Positions 42,678 to 52,228 of a DNA stretch of 64,000 nt are shown one piece after another; the stretch's first letter is position 1; the number at the start of each line of letters is the position of its first letter. Below the pieces are notes generated by a model, which was not told where the DNA came from, made no database searches, and worked only from the letters and a program-made list of their open reading frames with translations. A program made the position numbers and the translations under genes. The DNA lies in NCBI RefSeq assembly GCF_006874645.1, contig NZ_CP030082.1:2728001-2792000 (forward strand), given 5' to 3'. Origin of the DNA: Bdellovibrio sp. ZAP7. Its GTDB lineage: Bacteria; Bdellovibrionota; Bdellovibrionia; Bdellovibrionales; Bdellovibrionaceae.

Positions 42678-44396
42678 ATGAGGTTTTCTGTGCTTCGAAA
42701 GACACCTAAATTATTTCTGCCCATGATCCTTGGGCTTTCCGGTCTCCAGGCACATGCCATGGATGCGGATCCTTACATGACCCAAGAGCATTTGCTGAAC
42801 AAAGCCGTGCAAGTTCATGTCACCACACGTGGGATGAAATACTTTGATTCGGAACTCGCAAAAATCCTGGGCAACCTGGGTGTGAATATTGACGAGGGGT
42901 ACTTCCCTGCTTTGTCGTACACTTTCGAAAAGCCGATCAATCCGGATGACTTTGCTAAAGACAATCCTGAAGAAGTGAAAATGTATAAACAGGTTCGCGA
43001 GCTTTTGACAAAATGGCTTGTGGGCTTTTCACTCAACGATCACCGCCCGACAATCGAAATCGGCGAATCAGGATACATTGCTAAATTCTCGCGCTTCTCT
43101 TTGGTGACAGATCAAAAGTTAATGGAAAAACTGGGCAAGCGCGAAGGTGCGATCCTGGCGATTGAACTGGAGATCAAACATCTGACGCTGGGAACGAACT
43201 CCGTCAAAGTCTGGGATATCAACAACGAATTCCTGGGTAAAGTGGGCGCTGAAGAAGTGAGCCTTTCTGCGGGTGATGCTAAAAACCCACTCAAAGTGCG
43301 TTTGCCGTTTTACCTGCGCATGAATGCATACGGCGCGTTGGAGTTCGAAGCCCTGGATGTTGAAAACAACTTGGACTCTATCCCCGTCAGCCTTCAGTAC
43401 AAAAAACTTTTGGTTCCGCAGTTTGCGATCGAGATCAACGGTAAAAAGTTTTTGTTAAACAATAAAGAAATCGACAAGCTTTTCACGGAACAAGCTCCAG
43501 CAATTCTAGAGTCTGTACGTAAGAATTTGGGCGACTTTGCGCGCAACCAATTGCCCGCGATGCTAAATGAAAAGGCCAAAGAGTTCTTAAAAGGTAATTT
43601 GGACCAGGTCCAAAATATGGTACCACCGGGTAAAGAACCGAATGACACTCGCCCTGATTTCAAATGGGGTTTGCGCCTCCAGAATATTGGCTTGAAAGAG
43701 TCTTTGAATATTGAGTTGGGCGCTTACGCCGAAGACCCCGTGAATCCCCGCAGTTTGCCTCGCCCCGAGGACAAATCCCGTGGTCTTGTCACTTGGGGAC
43801 TGATCCCACAAACGAAGTATGACATCGGTTTGAGCCTGGATCGTGGCCTGATAAACCGTATTTTGCAGCTTTCCTTTGAACGCCGTAATTTCGAAAAGAT
43901 CGCCATGTCAGATGGTTCCACTTTGAGAATGATGGCGTCTCCTTTGATTGACTATGTAAAAGCACCAGTTGCGATGCCAATTAAGGACAGCGAAACCTGG
44001 GTTAAATTGCGTGTCGCGGTGGAAAACAAGCCAGACTCTATTTTCCTGAAAGAGAAGATCGTTGTTGAGTTCGATATTATTGCAAAATTGCGCCAAATGG
44101 CGGATAAGACCGGCATGCAGCTTGTGCTGTATTCCATCGATCCAGACAGTATGGCGATGGACGATAAGTACTTTTCAATTGCTGGTAAGCTTTTGAAAGG
44201 AAAAGTTCGCGACGGTATCAAAGATAAACTTCGCGAACAGTGCGCAGGATGGAAATCGAAAGAGGAAGCAATTCCTGGAGCTTTCCCTCTGCCACCGGAA
44301 ATTTTAGGTATTAAATTAGATATCAATCGCGTACTCATGGACCCCAAAGGTCATTTAGTAATGTATCTGAACTACGCGAATGCAGGAGCGAAGTAA
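42678..44396 (+). CDS. Exported protein, possibly TULIP/BPI-like lipid-binding
   Basis: The product has 572 residues with a signal peptide ending AHA (about residue 27). The mature protein is a long alternation of strands and amphipathic helices. There is an N-terminal helix, EHLLNKAVQVHVTTRG, and a middle segment, FARNQLPAMLNEKAKEFL. The C-terminal part runs KLLKGKVRDGIKDKL, then FPLPPEILGIKLDI and HLVMYLNY. The ending resembles the last strands of BPI-type lipid-binding (TULIP) domains, but I have no motif that proves it. No catalytic residues are recognised. No clear Shine-Dalgarno. The next small gene begins one base after its stop. Confidence 0.7.
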   Translation: MRFSVLRKTPKLFLPMILGLSGLQAHAMDADPYMTQEHLLNKAVQVHVTTRGMKYFDSELAKILGNLGVNIDEGYFPALSYTFEKPINPDDFAKDNPEEVKMYKQVRELLTKWLVGFSLNDHRPTIEIGESGYIAKFSRFSLVTDQKLMEKLGKREGAILAIELEIKHLTLGTNSVKVWDINNEFLGKVGAEEVSLSAGDAKNPLKVRLPFYLRMNAYGALEFEALDVENNLDSIPVSLQYKKLLVPQFAIEINGKKFLLNNKEIDKLFTEQAPAILESVRKNLGDFARNQLPAMLNEKAKEFLKGNLDQVQNMVPPGKEPNDTRPDFKWGLRLQNIGLKESLNIELGAYAEDPVNPRSLPRPEDKSRGLVTWGLIPQTKYDIGLSLDRGLINRILQLSFERRNFEKIAMSDGSTLRMMASPLIDYVKAPVAMPIKDSETWVKLRVAVENKPDSIFLKEKIVVEFDIIAKLRQMADKTGMQLVLYSIDPDSMAMDDKYFSIAGKLLKGKVRDGIKDKLREQCAGWKSKEEAIPGAFPLPPEILGIKLDINRVLMDPKGHLVMYLNYANAGAK

Positions 44397-44397
44397 T

Positions 44398-44907
44398 ATG
44401 AAATCATTTAAACTTGTCATCATCAATGCTCTGACTTTGTTAGTTGGCTTGGGAATTATGACTGGTTCTTTTTCCTCGAAGTCTGCTAAAGCAGCAAAGT
44501 TGGAATCAGTTCCTTCTATTCAAGTGAACAAGCTTGGAAACTATAAAGGACAATACCTGACAGTACTTTACGCTGTCGGCTCCCGTCCGTTTATTTCCAC
44601 AGACGCTTCTCAACTGAATATCTCTCAAGTGAAAGAATCCCGCACAGTTTACATCACAGGTGACACGGTGACGTTGCCACAGGTTCAAGTTGAAAAAGAA
44701 GGCTTCCGTCCTTCATACAACATTGTGGTGTTTGTGGTTTCTCCACAGCAAAATTATTCTTGGGTGAATGCCGATGGCTCATCTCCACAAGGGATGCCCG
44801 CTACCAGCAACCGCCTATCAAACAAATTCAATGCTGTGAACAAATCTGACGTTGATAGCTTTGTCGCTTCTAAAGGCGAACAAGCCGTGATGCCGGTAAA
44901 TCTTTAA
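44398..44907 (+). CDS. Exported protein, operon partner of the preceding gene
   Basis: The product has 169 residues from ATG 44398, set by GGAG eleven bases upstream; the frame from 44380 would overlap the previous gene. The signal ends about AKA. The mature part is a compact beta-rich domain (QYLTVLYAVGSRPFIS; YNIVVFVVSPQQNYSW). No cysteines or catalytic motifs are visible. It is probably co-expressed with the preceding exported protein. It overlaps the convergent flavin oxidase gene by four bases. Confidence 0.78.
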   Translation: MKSFKLVIINALTLLVGLGIMTGSFSSKSAKAAKLESVPSIQVNKLGNYKGQYLTVLYAVGSRPFISTDASQLNISQVKESRTVYITGDTVTLPQVQVEKEGFRPSYNIVVFVVSPQQNYSWVNADGSSPQGMPATSNRLSNKFNAVNKSDVDSFVASKGEQAVMPVNL

Positions 44908-46403
44908 ATAGAGATTGAATTGGCCGCTTGAATTCCAGTCTCGAGGGCACCGTTCAAGGTGCCCGGGAATTTCAAGCTTGTATGCTCTCCTGCAAATTGG
45001 AAACGCCCCCCGTATTCGGGCTCCCCAGCAGCTCCCCTAAACTTCATGTACTGACCTTTTTTATAGACCGCCATGGAGCCACCGGCCCAAGGGCGCTGCT
45101 TCCAGTTCACCATCTGATGGTTCGCCGGCGCTTGCGGCAATTCTTTATAGAACAATTCCAGATCAAACACCGCTTCTTGCTCCGCCCCGGCACCAGCATT
45201 GGCGCCGGATTTACCTGCACGCGAATAAGTCATTAAGGCCTTCGTGCCTTTTTGCTCGCGACTGCTGTCCCAGAACTTCTGCGACAAGAAATCACCGGTG
45301 AAGTTTCCAAGATTCGCCGCCAAGCCGTTTTTCTTATTCCAGAATGGGGAATTGAAACCCAACACACCTTTGCTGTGAGTGGCGTAAGTCAGATTCGTCA
45401 GAGCCTCTTTTTTCACTTCAGAAAAATGCAGTGAATCGATATTGTTCACTTCACGCAACTTTGAAAACGGCAGTGTGCAGATAATGTTGCGAGTTTTATA
45501 TTGCTCACGACCCTTTGGAGTTTGGAAATTCAAAGTAAAGAGACCTTCTTTTTCAGAAATTTCCACCAGAGCGTGATTCATCTTTAAGCTGTAGTCAGGA
45601 ATCACTCCCGCCACTCGGGACGCCAAAGTCTGCATCAGGTTTGTAAGCCCGCCTTCCATGCGATAGGTGTTTCTGCCGGCAAGCAAGCTGCTGCCTTCAG
45701 AATCTAGGGTGCTTAGGAAATGCAGTGAGGATTGTTCCGAGGCATCCACTCCAAAGCGCGACACCGCCTGGCTTTCGATCAATTCCAAAACCAGAGGGTC
45801 GACTTCACCCTTCCACGAATTCAAAAGATCTGCCAACGAAAGAGTGTCGTAATAAGTGGAACGGTCGTATACCAAAGAATTGCGATACGTGAGAATCGCT
45901 TCCTGATCTCTGAAAAGATCCGAGCGCACGCGGCGCAAAGGTGTCGCCAGAGTCTTAAATTTCGGGGCGAGATCTTGCACGCGATAGTTTTTCCCATTGA
46001 AGCGGAAATAGTGGGCTTCAAAGCCTTTGCGCGATTTTAATTCGACCGGATTAAGACTGAATTCTTTAGCCAGAGCGAAAACCGTGCGGTGGGACTCTTC
46101 GAAAAACTCTGCTCCCAACTCGGCCACCGGCTCTTCACCTGAAAACACAGAGACCGTCTGCACACGTCCACCAATACGCGAAGACGCTTCGAATAGGCGA
46201 AAAGGAACTTTATTCTTTTTCAGGGTGTGAGCGGCCGCTAAACCCGCAGCACCCGCCCCAAGAATGATGACTTCACCTTCTAGATTTCGTTTGTCACCCG
46301 TAAAAAGTCGATCGAGACCTGCGCAGCCCCCCAAAGCAAGAGAGGTTGAACTCAGTGCAGAAATTTTTAAAAACTCGCGACGACTTAAAGAACTTTTTGC
46401 CAT
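44904..46403 (-). CDS. Tat-exported flavin amine oxidase-type lipoprotein
   Basis: The product has 499 residues from ATG 46403, after GGGATTG; the frame extends to 46454 without a better start. The N-terminus has a twin-arginine signal SLSRREFLK (Arg8, Arg9) and a lipobox ALGGC (Cys27), so it is exported folded with its FAD and anchored. The dinucleotide motif VIILGAGAAGLAAAHTL (GAGAAG at 49-54) is followed by GGRVQT, the amine-oxidase second signature. The C-terminal AGEHTSLKFPGTLNGALETG is the FAD-binding end typical of monoamine oxidase/phytoene-desaturase-like enzymes, quoted here as AGEHTS and GALETG. The substrate is unknown. Confidence 0.9.
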   Translation of the reverse strand: MAKSSLSRREFLKISALSSTSLALGGCAGLDRLFTGDKRNLEGEVIILGAGAAGLAAAHTLKKNKVPFRLFEASSRIGGRVQTVSVFSGEEPVAELGAEFFEESHRTVFALAKEFSLNPVELKSRKGFEAHYFRFNGKNYRVQDLAPKFKTLATPLRRVRSDLFRDQEAILTYRNSLVYDRSTYYDTLSLADLLNSWKGEVDPLVLELIESQAVSRFGVDASEQSSLHFLSTLDSEGSSLLAGRNTYRMEGGLTNLMQTLASRVAGVIPDYSLKMNHALVEISEKEGLFTLNFQTPKGREQYKTRNIICTLPFSKLREVNNIDSLHFSEVKKEALTNLTYATHSKGVLGFNSPFWNKKNGLAANLGNFTGDFLSQKFWDSSREQKGTKALMTYSRAGKSGANAGAGAEQEAVFDLELFYKELPQAPANHQMVNWKQRPWAGGSMAVYKKGQYMKFRGAAGEPEYGGRFQFAGEHTSLKFPGTLNGALETGIQAANSISI

Positions 46404-46434
46404 CAATCCCTCACCTGCATAGAATGGCAACACT

Positions 46435-47061
46435 TTGGAACAGAAGCAAATCAATCTCTCAGCATTAAGACAATCCTTCGAGAAATTGGCGGAAAATAAC
46501 TGGGCTCTCGCAGCAGACGTCTTTGCTCCTGATTTTTGCGCAAAACTCGCCCAAGAGTGTCAAAAGCTTTACTCTGAAGGTGAACTCAAAAAGGCCTCCA
46601 TTGGTCCCACGGGGAACAAGCTGACAGCTGCGGAAATTCGTGGCGATTTTACCCTGTGGTTGGATGAGGGAAACTCCTCACTCCAAAAAGAATTCCTGAA
46701 ATGCCTGGATATAATCCGCGAGGAATTGAATCAGTTTTTCTTTATGGGTTTAAAACGTGTGGAAAGTCATTTTGCTTTTTATCCACCTGAAGCTGGTTAC
46801 GATAAACATATCGACAATCCCCGCGGAGCGAGTCATCGTAAAATCACTTTCGTGCTGTATCTTAATGAGTCCTGGCAAAAAGACCACGGTGGCGAATTGA
46901 GCCTGTATAATCCAGAGAAGCCTGATGAGTTGTTGGCTCGCGTAGAGCCCCACTTGGGCCAATTGATATTTTTTCGAAGCGAACTTTTCCCTCACCAAGT
47001 GGAAAAGAGCTTCAATCCCCGCCTGAGTTTAACTGGGTGGTTTAGGGACGATGCATTATGA
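46435..47061 (+). CDS. 2-oxoglutarate/Fe(II) dioxygenase (prolyl-4-hydroxylase-like)
   Basis: The product has 208 residues. The only start after the in-frame stop is TTG 46435, without a good ribosome-binding site. The double-stranded beta-helix motifs are intact: YDKHID (His125, Asp127) and FPHQVEKS (His187) bind iron, and RLSLTGWFR (Arg196) binds 2-oxoglutarate. GGELSLY lies between. This is the SM-20/EGL-9/P4H-like class that hydroxylates protein side chains. Its stop overlaps the ABC transporter start (ATGA), so it may act on or with the exported substrate. Confidence 0.88.
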   Translation: MEQKQINLSALRQSFEKLAENNWALAADVFAPDFCAKLAQECQKLYSEGELKKASIGPTGNKLTAAEIRGDFTLWLDEGNSSLQKEFLKCLDIIREELNQFFFMGLKRVESHFAFYPPEAGYDKHIDNPRGASHRKITFVLYLNESWQKDHGGELSLYNPEKPDELLARVEPHLGQLIFFRSELFPHQVEKSFNPRLSLTGWFRDDAL

Positions 47062-48845
47062 GATCTTTGTTTTCGGAAGTAGTCTTCACCCGCCTTCATG
47101 CCCGATTTATTATTCTGGGTTGTTCATTATTGGCGGCACTGTTTGGCATCTTGGGTCCGTTCTTCCAAAAAGAATTCATCGATCAACTGACGCACACTCC
47201 ATCAAAGCTTCATCTGTTTCAAGTAAGCTCGCCGTTGTGGTTTATCCTGGGAGCTTTTTTGTGTGTTCTTTCTTCCCAAGCGTTCAGTCAGCTGACGAAT
47301 TACTTAAGCTCTAAAGAAGCTTTGTTCATGCAAAGGATCTTTGCGGAACGCCTATATTCCAAAACTTTAAATCTGCGAGTCGATACGATGAGCCACCGCC
47401 CCGTGGGCGAGATCGTGTCCCTGTATGCAACGGACGTGCAAGGTGCCACCGTGTTTTTGGATCAAACGTTACCGGCAGGGGCATCCACATTGTTTCCGCT
47501 GATCCTGTCACCCTTTGCGATTTCTATTCTATTTGATATCCCCTTATGGCCGACGATCTGGGTGATGATTGGGATCACTTGCCTGAATTCCTTTATGGCG
47601 TTTCGTCAGTCTCGATTCTTTTTCCGCTTTAAACAATTGGCAGCGGAACGCATTGGTTTGGTAAATGAGTGGATTCAAAACATTCGCACCATTCGCATCC
47701 TGGGTTGGATTCGCCATTTCGAAGACGGCATTTTTGCCAAACGTGAAGTGGAAACACGCAACCGCGTGATGATGGTGACAAACGGGCAGATCATGAATGC
47801 CATTTCGTCTTCAGTGACTTTTATTTTGAATGTGGTGACGTTGGGTTCTTTGGTTCTTTATACCAAGCAAACATTGACCAGTGGCGAGCTTTTGGCGCTG
47901 TTGTGGATTGTTGCCATCTTTTTGACTCGTCCGTTCCGCCAGATGCCGTGGTTCTTTACCTTCGCGTTTGATTCTTGGACTTCTTTAAAACGCCTGGAAG
48001 AATTCTTTTCCACAAAAAACAATCAGACCGATGGCACTGACATCGAAACAGCAGAACAAGCGGCTCTGGATGAAAAGTACGCTTTGCAAGTAAGGGGCCT
48101 GAATCTTCGCATCGGCAGCCGCCATATTCTTAAAAATATGACTTTTGATATCAAAGAGGGCGAATTTGTTGCGGTAGTTGGCGAAGTCGGTTCTGGCAAG
48201 TCGATGTTACTTTTGTCTTTGCTGCGTGAAACCGGAGCCCGCTTCCAAAGCTACCGCATTGGAGCGATGGACGCCCTGAAAGAGAAAAACAATTCCGTGC
48301 GCAGTAACTTTGCTTACGTTCCGCAAGAGGGCTTTATCATGAGTGCCACGTTGCGTGAAAACGTGGCCTTCCTTTACGATATTGATCCTGAGCGCGACTC
48401 CTTGGTTGAAGAGTCTTTGAAGCTTGCACAGTTTGAACTGAACACCGAGCGTGTAGAAAAGGGACTCAGCACCGAAATCGGTGAACGTGGCGTGAACCTG
48501 TCTGGCGGTCAACGCCAACGCGTCAGTTTGGCGCGCGTTCACTATCACGATGCTCCGATTTTACTTTTGGATGACTGCTTAAGTGCTGTCGATGTCGATA
48601 CGGAACAAAAGCTATTCGATACACTTTTGATGGGCGCTTGGGAAAATCGCACGCGGATCCTGGTCACTCACCGCCTGTCCGCTTTGAACCGTGTGGATCG
48701 AATCTTATTCTTGGAAGAAGGGCGAATTATCGACCAGGGTACTTTCGAGGAGCTTTTAGCTCATAACGAAAAGTTCAGAGAGTACACAACATCTGTTGCC
48801 AAAGAAGCTACCACTCAAAAAGAGGGCGAGGTAACTCGTGACTAA
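47058..48845 (+). CDS. ABC exporter half-transporter with degenerate ATPase site
   Basis: The product has 595 residues, with about six transmembrane helices (15-305) and a nucleotide-binding domain. Walker A is GEVGSGKS (375-382), signature LSGGQ (481-485), Walker B ILLLDD (501-506). The catalytic Glu after Walker B is replaced by Asp506, as in the first ATPase domain of ABCC/MRP transporters and other heterodimeric exporters with one inactive site. It overlaps its partner gene by eight bases. Substrate unknown. Confidence 0.92.
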   Translation: MRSLFSEVVFTRLHARFIILGCSLLAALFGILGPFFQKEFIDQLTHTPSKLHLFQVSSPLWFILGAFLCVLSSQAFSQLTNYLSSKEALFMQRIFAERLYSKTLNLRVDTMSHRPVGEIVSLYATDVQGATVFLDQTLPAGASTLFPLILSPFAISILFDIPLWPTIWVMIGITCLNSFMAFRQSRFFFRFKQLAAERIGLVNEWIQNIRTIRILGWIRHFEDGIFAKREVETRNRVMMVTNGQIMNAISSSVTFILNVVTLGSLVLYTKQTLTSGELLALLWIVAIFLTRPFRQMPWFFTFAFDSWTSLKRLEEFFSTKNNQTDGTDIETAEQAALDEKYALQVRGLNLRIGSRHILKNMTFDIKEGEFVAVVGEVGSGKSMLLLSLLRETGARFQSYRIGAMDALKEKNNSVRSNFAYVPQEGFIMSATLRENVAFLYDIDPERDSLVEESLKLAQFELNTERVEKGLSTEIGERGVNLSGGQRQRVSLARVHYHDAPILLLDDCLSAVDVDTEQKLFDTLLMGAWENRTRILVTHRLSALNRVDRILFLEEGRIIDQGTFEELLAHNEKFREYTTSVAKEATTQKEGEVTRD

Positions 48846-50715
48846 TCGCAATCAGCGCACTCAAGTGATCAAACCCAAATATCTGTCCGATGGCGAAGTT
48901 CGCAAAGAAGGTGGTTATAACAAAACCATTTATGAAACTTTGCTGTTTGCTTACAAGCCATTCCTTGCTCGCATCGCCGCTTGTATCGCTTTAGGCATTA
49001 TTGGCCGTGGCTTGTTATTAGCAAACACCAATGTCATCGGTTATTGGGTGGACAGCCTGGTTGGCAAGCACTCCCCACTTGAGTCGCTTTCCTCAGTGCA
49101 AATCATTGCCCTGCTTTTTGTGATGGCGATTTGTGGATTTTTTATGACTTTGGTATTCCGCGTGGGTTTTTCGCGCCTGTCAGCTCAAGCCATTTCCAGT
49201 TTTTACGATGAAGTAACTTTACGCACTTCGCGTTTACCGATGGGATTTTTTGATAGCACTCCTGCCGGCCGAATCATCACACGCTTTTCCAGCGATTATG
49301 GCAACGTCTTTCGCCTGTTCGGTGGCCCCCTGGCCGAGTTCCTAAGCATCATCTTTGATTTGATCATGATGACCATTCTGATCACTGTCGCAAACCCGGT
49401 GTTTCTGATTCTGGTGGCCTTTATCGGTGTTTTGAATTTCTTTGTTTACAAACTAAACCAGGAAAGACTGCGCAAAGCCCGCCGTGAACTATCGGCGAGC
49501 CGCTCTCCAAGTATTGCGCACTTTGCAGAGACAACTCAAGGAGCCAGCACGATTCGCTCCTTCCGTCGTCAGGAATCATTTAGCGAACGATTTGAAAGCT
49601 TAGATCGCTATTTCCTAAGCCAAAAACTTTTCACGACGAAACAGCTGATCAGCTTCTCTTTCCAAATGAACAGCATGACAGCCGTTTTACTTTTGATCAC
49701 CGGCGTGTCCTCTTATTTCATGATTGAAAAAGGCTGGGCCAGTGTGGGTTCCGTCGGGGTTGCTTTCACATTTATCTCTTTGTCAGGGAATACTGTGCAA
49801 ATGTTCTTCGAGTGGTTGACTCAATTCGAAGAGGCCATGATTGGTGTTGAACGCTTGGATCAGTACATGCGCATGGATATCGAAAAAGGCAATCACCTGC
49901 CATCGACAGCGAAATTTGCAACGGGTCATCCGGTTTATGCTCCAGAAACTGAAAAATACCTTTCGCACCGTCGCCTGACTGACGATCGCTGTGCTTCGGT
50001 GGAAGTTAAAAACCTGTCCTTCCGTTACCGCGAAGATCTGCCCTGGGTTCTAAAAAATTTGAATTTTGAAGTGAAGGCCGGAGAGCGTTTGGGTATCGTG
50101 GGTCGCACAGGTTCGGGGAAATCCAGTTTGATCCAAGCTCTTTTCCATTTATACCCGATTGATCAGGGCCAAATCACCATCAACCACCATGCTCCGAAAA
50201 TCAAAGACACGGATCAGGGAATGGATTTGAATTTGTATCGCCAATCCATGGCCTTTATTTCCCAGGAGCCCATTTTGTTCCAAGGGACCTTGCGCTTTAA
50301 CTTGGATATCGAAGGCAACCACAAGGACGAAGCTCTGTTTGAAGTCCTGCAAAAAGTTGGTTTATTGGAATGGGTCCAGGGGCAGGTCCAGGGCCTTGAA
50401 ATGAGAATTGAAGAGCGCGGTAAGAATTTATCCTTGGGCGAGCGCCAGCTTTTATGTATGGCTCGCTGCCTTTTACAGCAATCCCCGATTGTGATTATGG
50501 ATGAGGCCACCAGCTCTGTGGATCCGCAGTCTGAAGAGATTCTGGTCCGTGCCACTGAAGAATTCTTTGCTGACCGTACACAGATCATCATCGCTCACCG
50601 TTTATCGACCCTGGCAAAGTGTGATAGGATTTTATGGTTACAGAATGGGGAAATTGTAGAGATGGGACACACGGAGGAGATTTTGCCTCGGTTTAAAAAA
50701 ACAGAATTGGTATAA
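48838..50715 (+). CDS. ABC exporter half-transporter, catalytically competent partner
   Basis: The product has 625 residues, GTG start after GAGG. Six transmembrane helices (about 42-330) precede the ATPase domain: Walker A GRTGSGKS (422-429), Walker B IVIMDE with Glu556 intact. The signature is LSLGE (531-535) instead of LSGGQ, as in the second domain of ABCC transporters. Combined with the Asp in the upstream partner, the two form a heterodimer with one consensus and one degenerate site. It is the third gene of the oxygenase/exporter operon. Confidence 0.93.
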   Translation: MTNRNQRTQVIKPKYLSDGEVRKEGGYNKTIYETLLFAYKPFLARIAACIALGIIGRGLLLANTNVIGYWVDSLVGKHSPLESLSSVQIIALLFVMAICGFFMTLVFRVGFSRLSAQAISSFYDEVTLRTSRLPMGFFDSTPAGRIITRFSSDYGNVFRLFGGPLAEFLSIIFDLIMMTILITVANPVFLILVAFIGVLNFFVYKLNQERLRKARRELSASRSPSIAHFAETTQGASTIRSFRRQESFSERFESLDRYFLSQKLFTTKQLISFSFQMNSMTAVLLLITGVSSYFMIEKGWASVGSVGVAFTFISLSGNTVQMFFEWLTQFEEAMIGVERLDQYMRMDIEKGNHLPSTAKFATGHPVYAPETEKYLSHRRLTDDRCASVEVKNLSFRYREDLPWVLKNLNFEVKAGERLGIVGRTGSGKSSLIQALFHLYPIDQGQITINHHAPKIKDTDQGMDLNLYRQSMAFISQEPILFQGTLRFNLDIEGNHKDEALFEVLQKVGLLEWVQGQVQGLEMRIEERGKNLSLGERQLLCMARCLLQQSPIVIMDEATSSVDPQSEEILVRATEEFFADRTQIIIAHRLSTLAKCDRILWLQNGEIVEMGHTEEILPRFKKTELV

Positions 50716-50813
50716 ATAAATCTTCTCCCCCCTCAATTTAAAGTTTGCCGCGTCCGATTAAAAGAGGTACTCCTCGAGACACGACAAAAACTCTGCACGA
50801 CGATGAGGTGGGC

Positions 50814-52151
50814 ATGGATAACAACCAATCCCTCGACGAAACACTAGACGAAAACTCCGTGATCAGTTTGACGGATCAGTGGTCTTCATTGACCCCTGAT
50901 GAGCGTCGTGAAAAGTTCAAAGAGCTGCCCCGCACCGATGCCGAGGAGCTCTTCCTCAATCTACCGACTCATGACCAGGCCGAACTTATTTCTGAAGCGT
51001 CTCACCTTGAGAAACGCTCTTGGGTGCGCTTACTTGCCCCCGATGACGTGGCCGATTTAATTCAGGAAATGGGTCCAGAGCACAAGGACGACTTGTTGTC
51101 GTTGTTAGATCCACAAACGAAACGTGAAGTGATTGCCCTGCTGGCTTATGCCGAAGATGCAGCCGGGGGTTTGATGAGCACCCGTTTCGTGCGTCTGCGA
51201 GCCGAGATGACCGTGGACGAAGCGATCAGCTATTTACGTATTCAAGCCAAAACTCACGTCGAGTCGATCTATTACGCTTACGTTTTGGATTCCGAACAGC
51301 ACCTGGCTGGAGTGATCTCTTTCCGTGAGATTTTTTCTGCAGCTGCGGGTACAAGGATTTCTGAAATCATGCAAACCGAGGTTCTGAAGGTCCCACCAGA
51401 CATGGACCAAGAGGAAATCGGTCGTATCTTTTCGCAACATGATTTGATGGCCCTCCCCGTTGTTGATGAACACAACGTGATGAAGGGTATCGTCACATTC
51501 GACGACGTGGCGACAGCAGTCCAAGAAGAAACCACAGAAGACATCCACAAACTGGGTGGGGTGGAATCCTTGGATGCTCCCTATATGAAAATCTCCATGT
51601 TCGACATGATTAAAAAACGTGCGGGCTGGTTGTTGGTGCTTTTCTTGGGTGAGATGTTCACAGCAACAGCCATGGGGTATTTCCAAACGGAAATCGAGCG
51701 CGCCGTTGTGCTGGCTCTGTTCATTCCATTGATTATCAGCTCGGGTGGTAACTCAGGCTCTCAAGCATCGACTTTGATTATTCGTGCGATGGCCTTGGGC
51801 GAAGTTCGTATCCGTGATTGGTGGCGCGTTCTGGGCCGCGAGTTGATGGCGGGCCTGGCACTGGGTGTGACTTTGGGATTGGTCGGCCTTTGCCGTATCC
51901 TAATCTGGCCTACCCGTGAAGCCTTGTACGGTCCGCACTATGTTCTAGTAGCAGTCACTGTGATGCTGAGCTTGATTGGTATTGTACTGTGGGGAACGAT
52001 TTCTGGATCAATGCTTCCGTTTTTGCTTAAAAAGATTGGCTTTGACCCGGCTTCCGCTTCTGCCCCTGCCGTTGCCACGTTGGTAGATGTAACCGGCCTG
52101 ATTATATACTTCTCGGTGGCTTCTGTTGTATTGCACGGGGTTTTGCTCTAA
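50814..52151 (+). CDS. mgtE: Magnesium transporter MgtE
   Basis: The product has 445 residues from ATG 50814, close to the family length; the frame from 50745 (TTG) would add 23 residues. The order is an N-terminal superhelical domain (about 15-120), a CBS-domain pair (about 125-245) and five transmembrane helices (about 280-445). The pore signature is PLIISSGGNSGSQASTL, and the C-terminal segment ASAPAVATLVDVTGL has the conserved Asp of the channel. It imports Mg2+ and is gated by cytoplasmic Mg2+ through the N and CBS domains. Confidence 0.95.
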   Translation: MDNNQSLDETLDENSVISLTDQWSSLTPDERREKFKELPRTDAEELFLNLPTHDQAELISEASHLEKRSWVRLLAPDDVADLIQEMGPEHKDDLLSLLDPQTKREVIALLAYAEDAAGGLMSTRFVRLRAEMTVDEAISYLRIQAKTHVESIYYAYVLDSEQHLAGVISFREIFSAAAGTRISEIMQTEVLKVPPDMDQEEIGRIFSQHDLMALPVVDEHNVMKGIVTFDDVATAVQEETTEDIHKLGGVESLDAPYMKISMFDMIKKRAGWLLVLFLGEMFTATAMGYFQTEIERAVVLALFIPLIISSGGNSGSQASTLIIRAMALGEVRIRDWWRVLGRELMAGLALGVTLGLVGLCRILIWPTREALYGPHYVLVAVTVMLSLIGIVLWGTISGSMLPFLLKKIGFDPASASAPAVATLVDVTGLIIYFSVASVVLHGVLL

Positions 52152-52174
52152 CTTAATTTCATAATTATAAAAAG

Positions 52175-52207
52175 AAAAAGGCGTCTTGTTTCCAAGACGC
52201 CTTTTTT
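52175..52207. terminator. Bidirectional intrinsic terminator after mgtE
   Basis: GGCGTCTTG (52180-52188) pairs with CAAGACGCC (52193-52201) over a four-base loop, with an A-run before and a T-run after, so it serves mgtE and the convergent lipoprotein gene. Confidence 0.93.
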
Positions 52208-52228
52208 ATTTTAAATTTATAGATGCAA

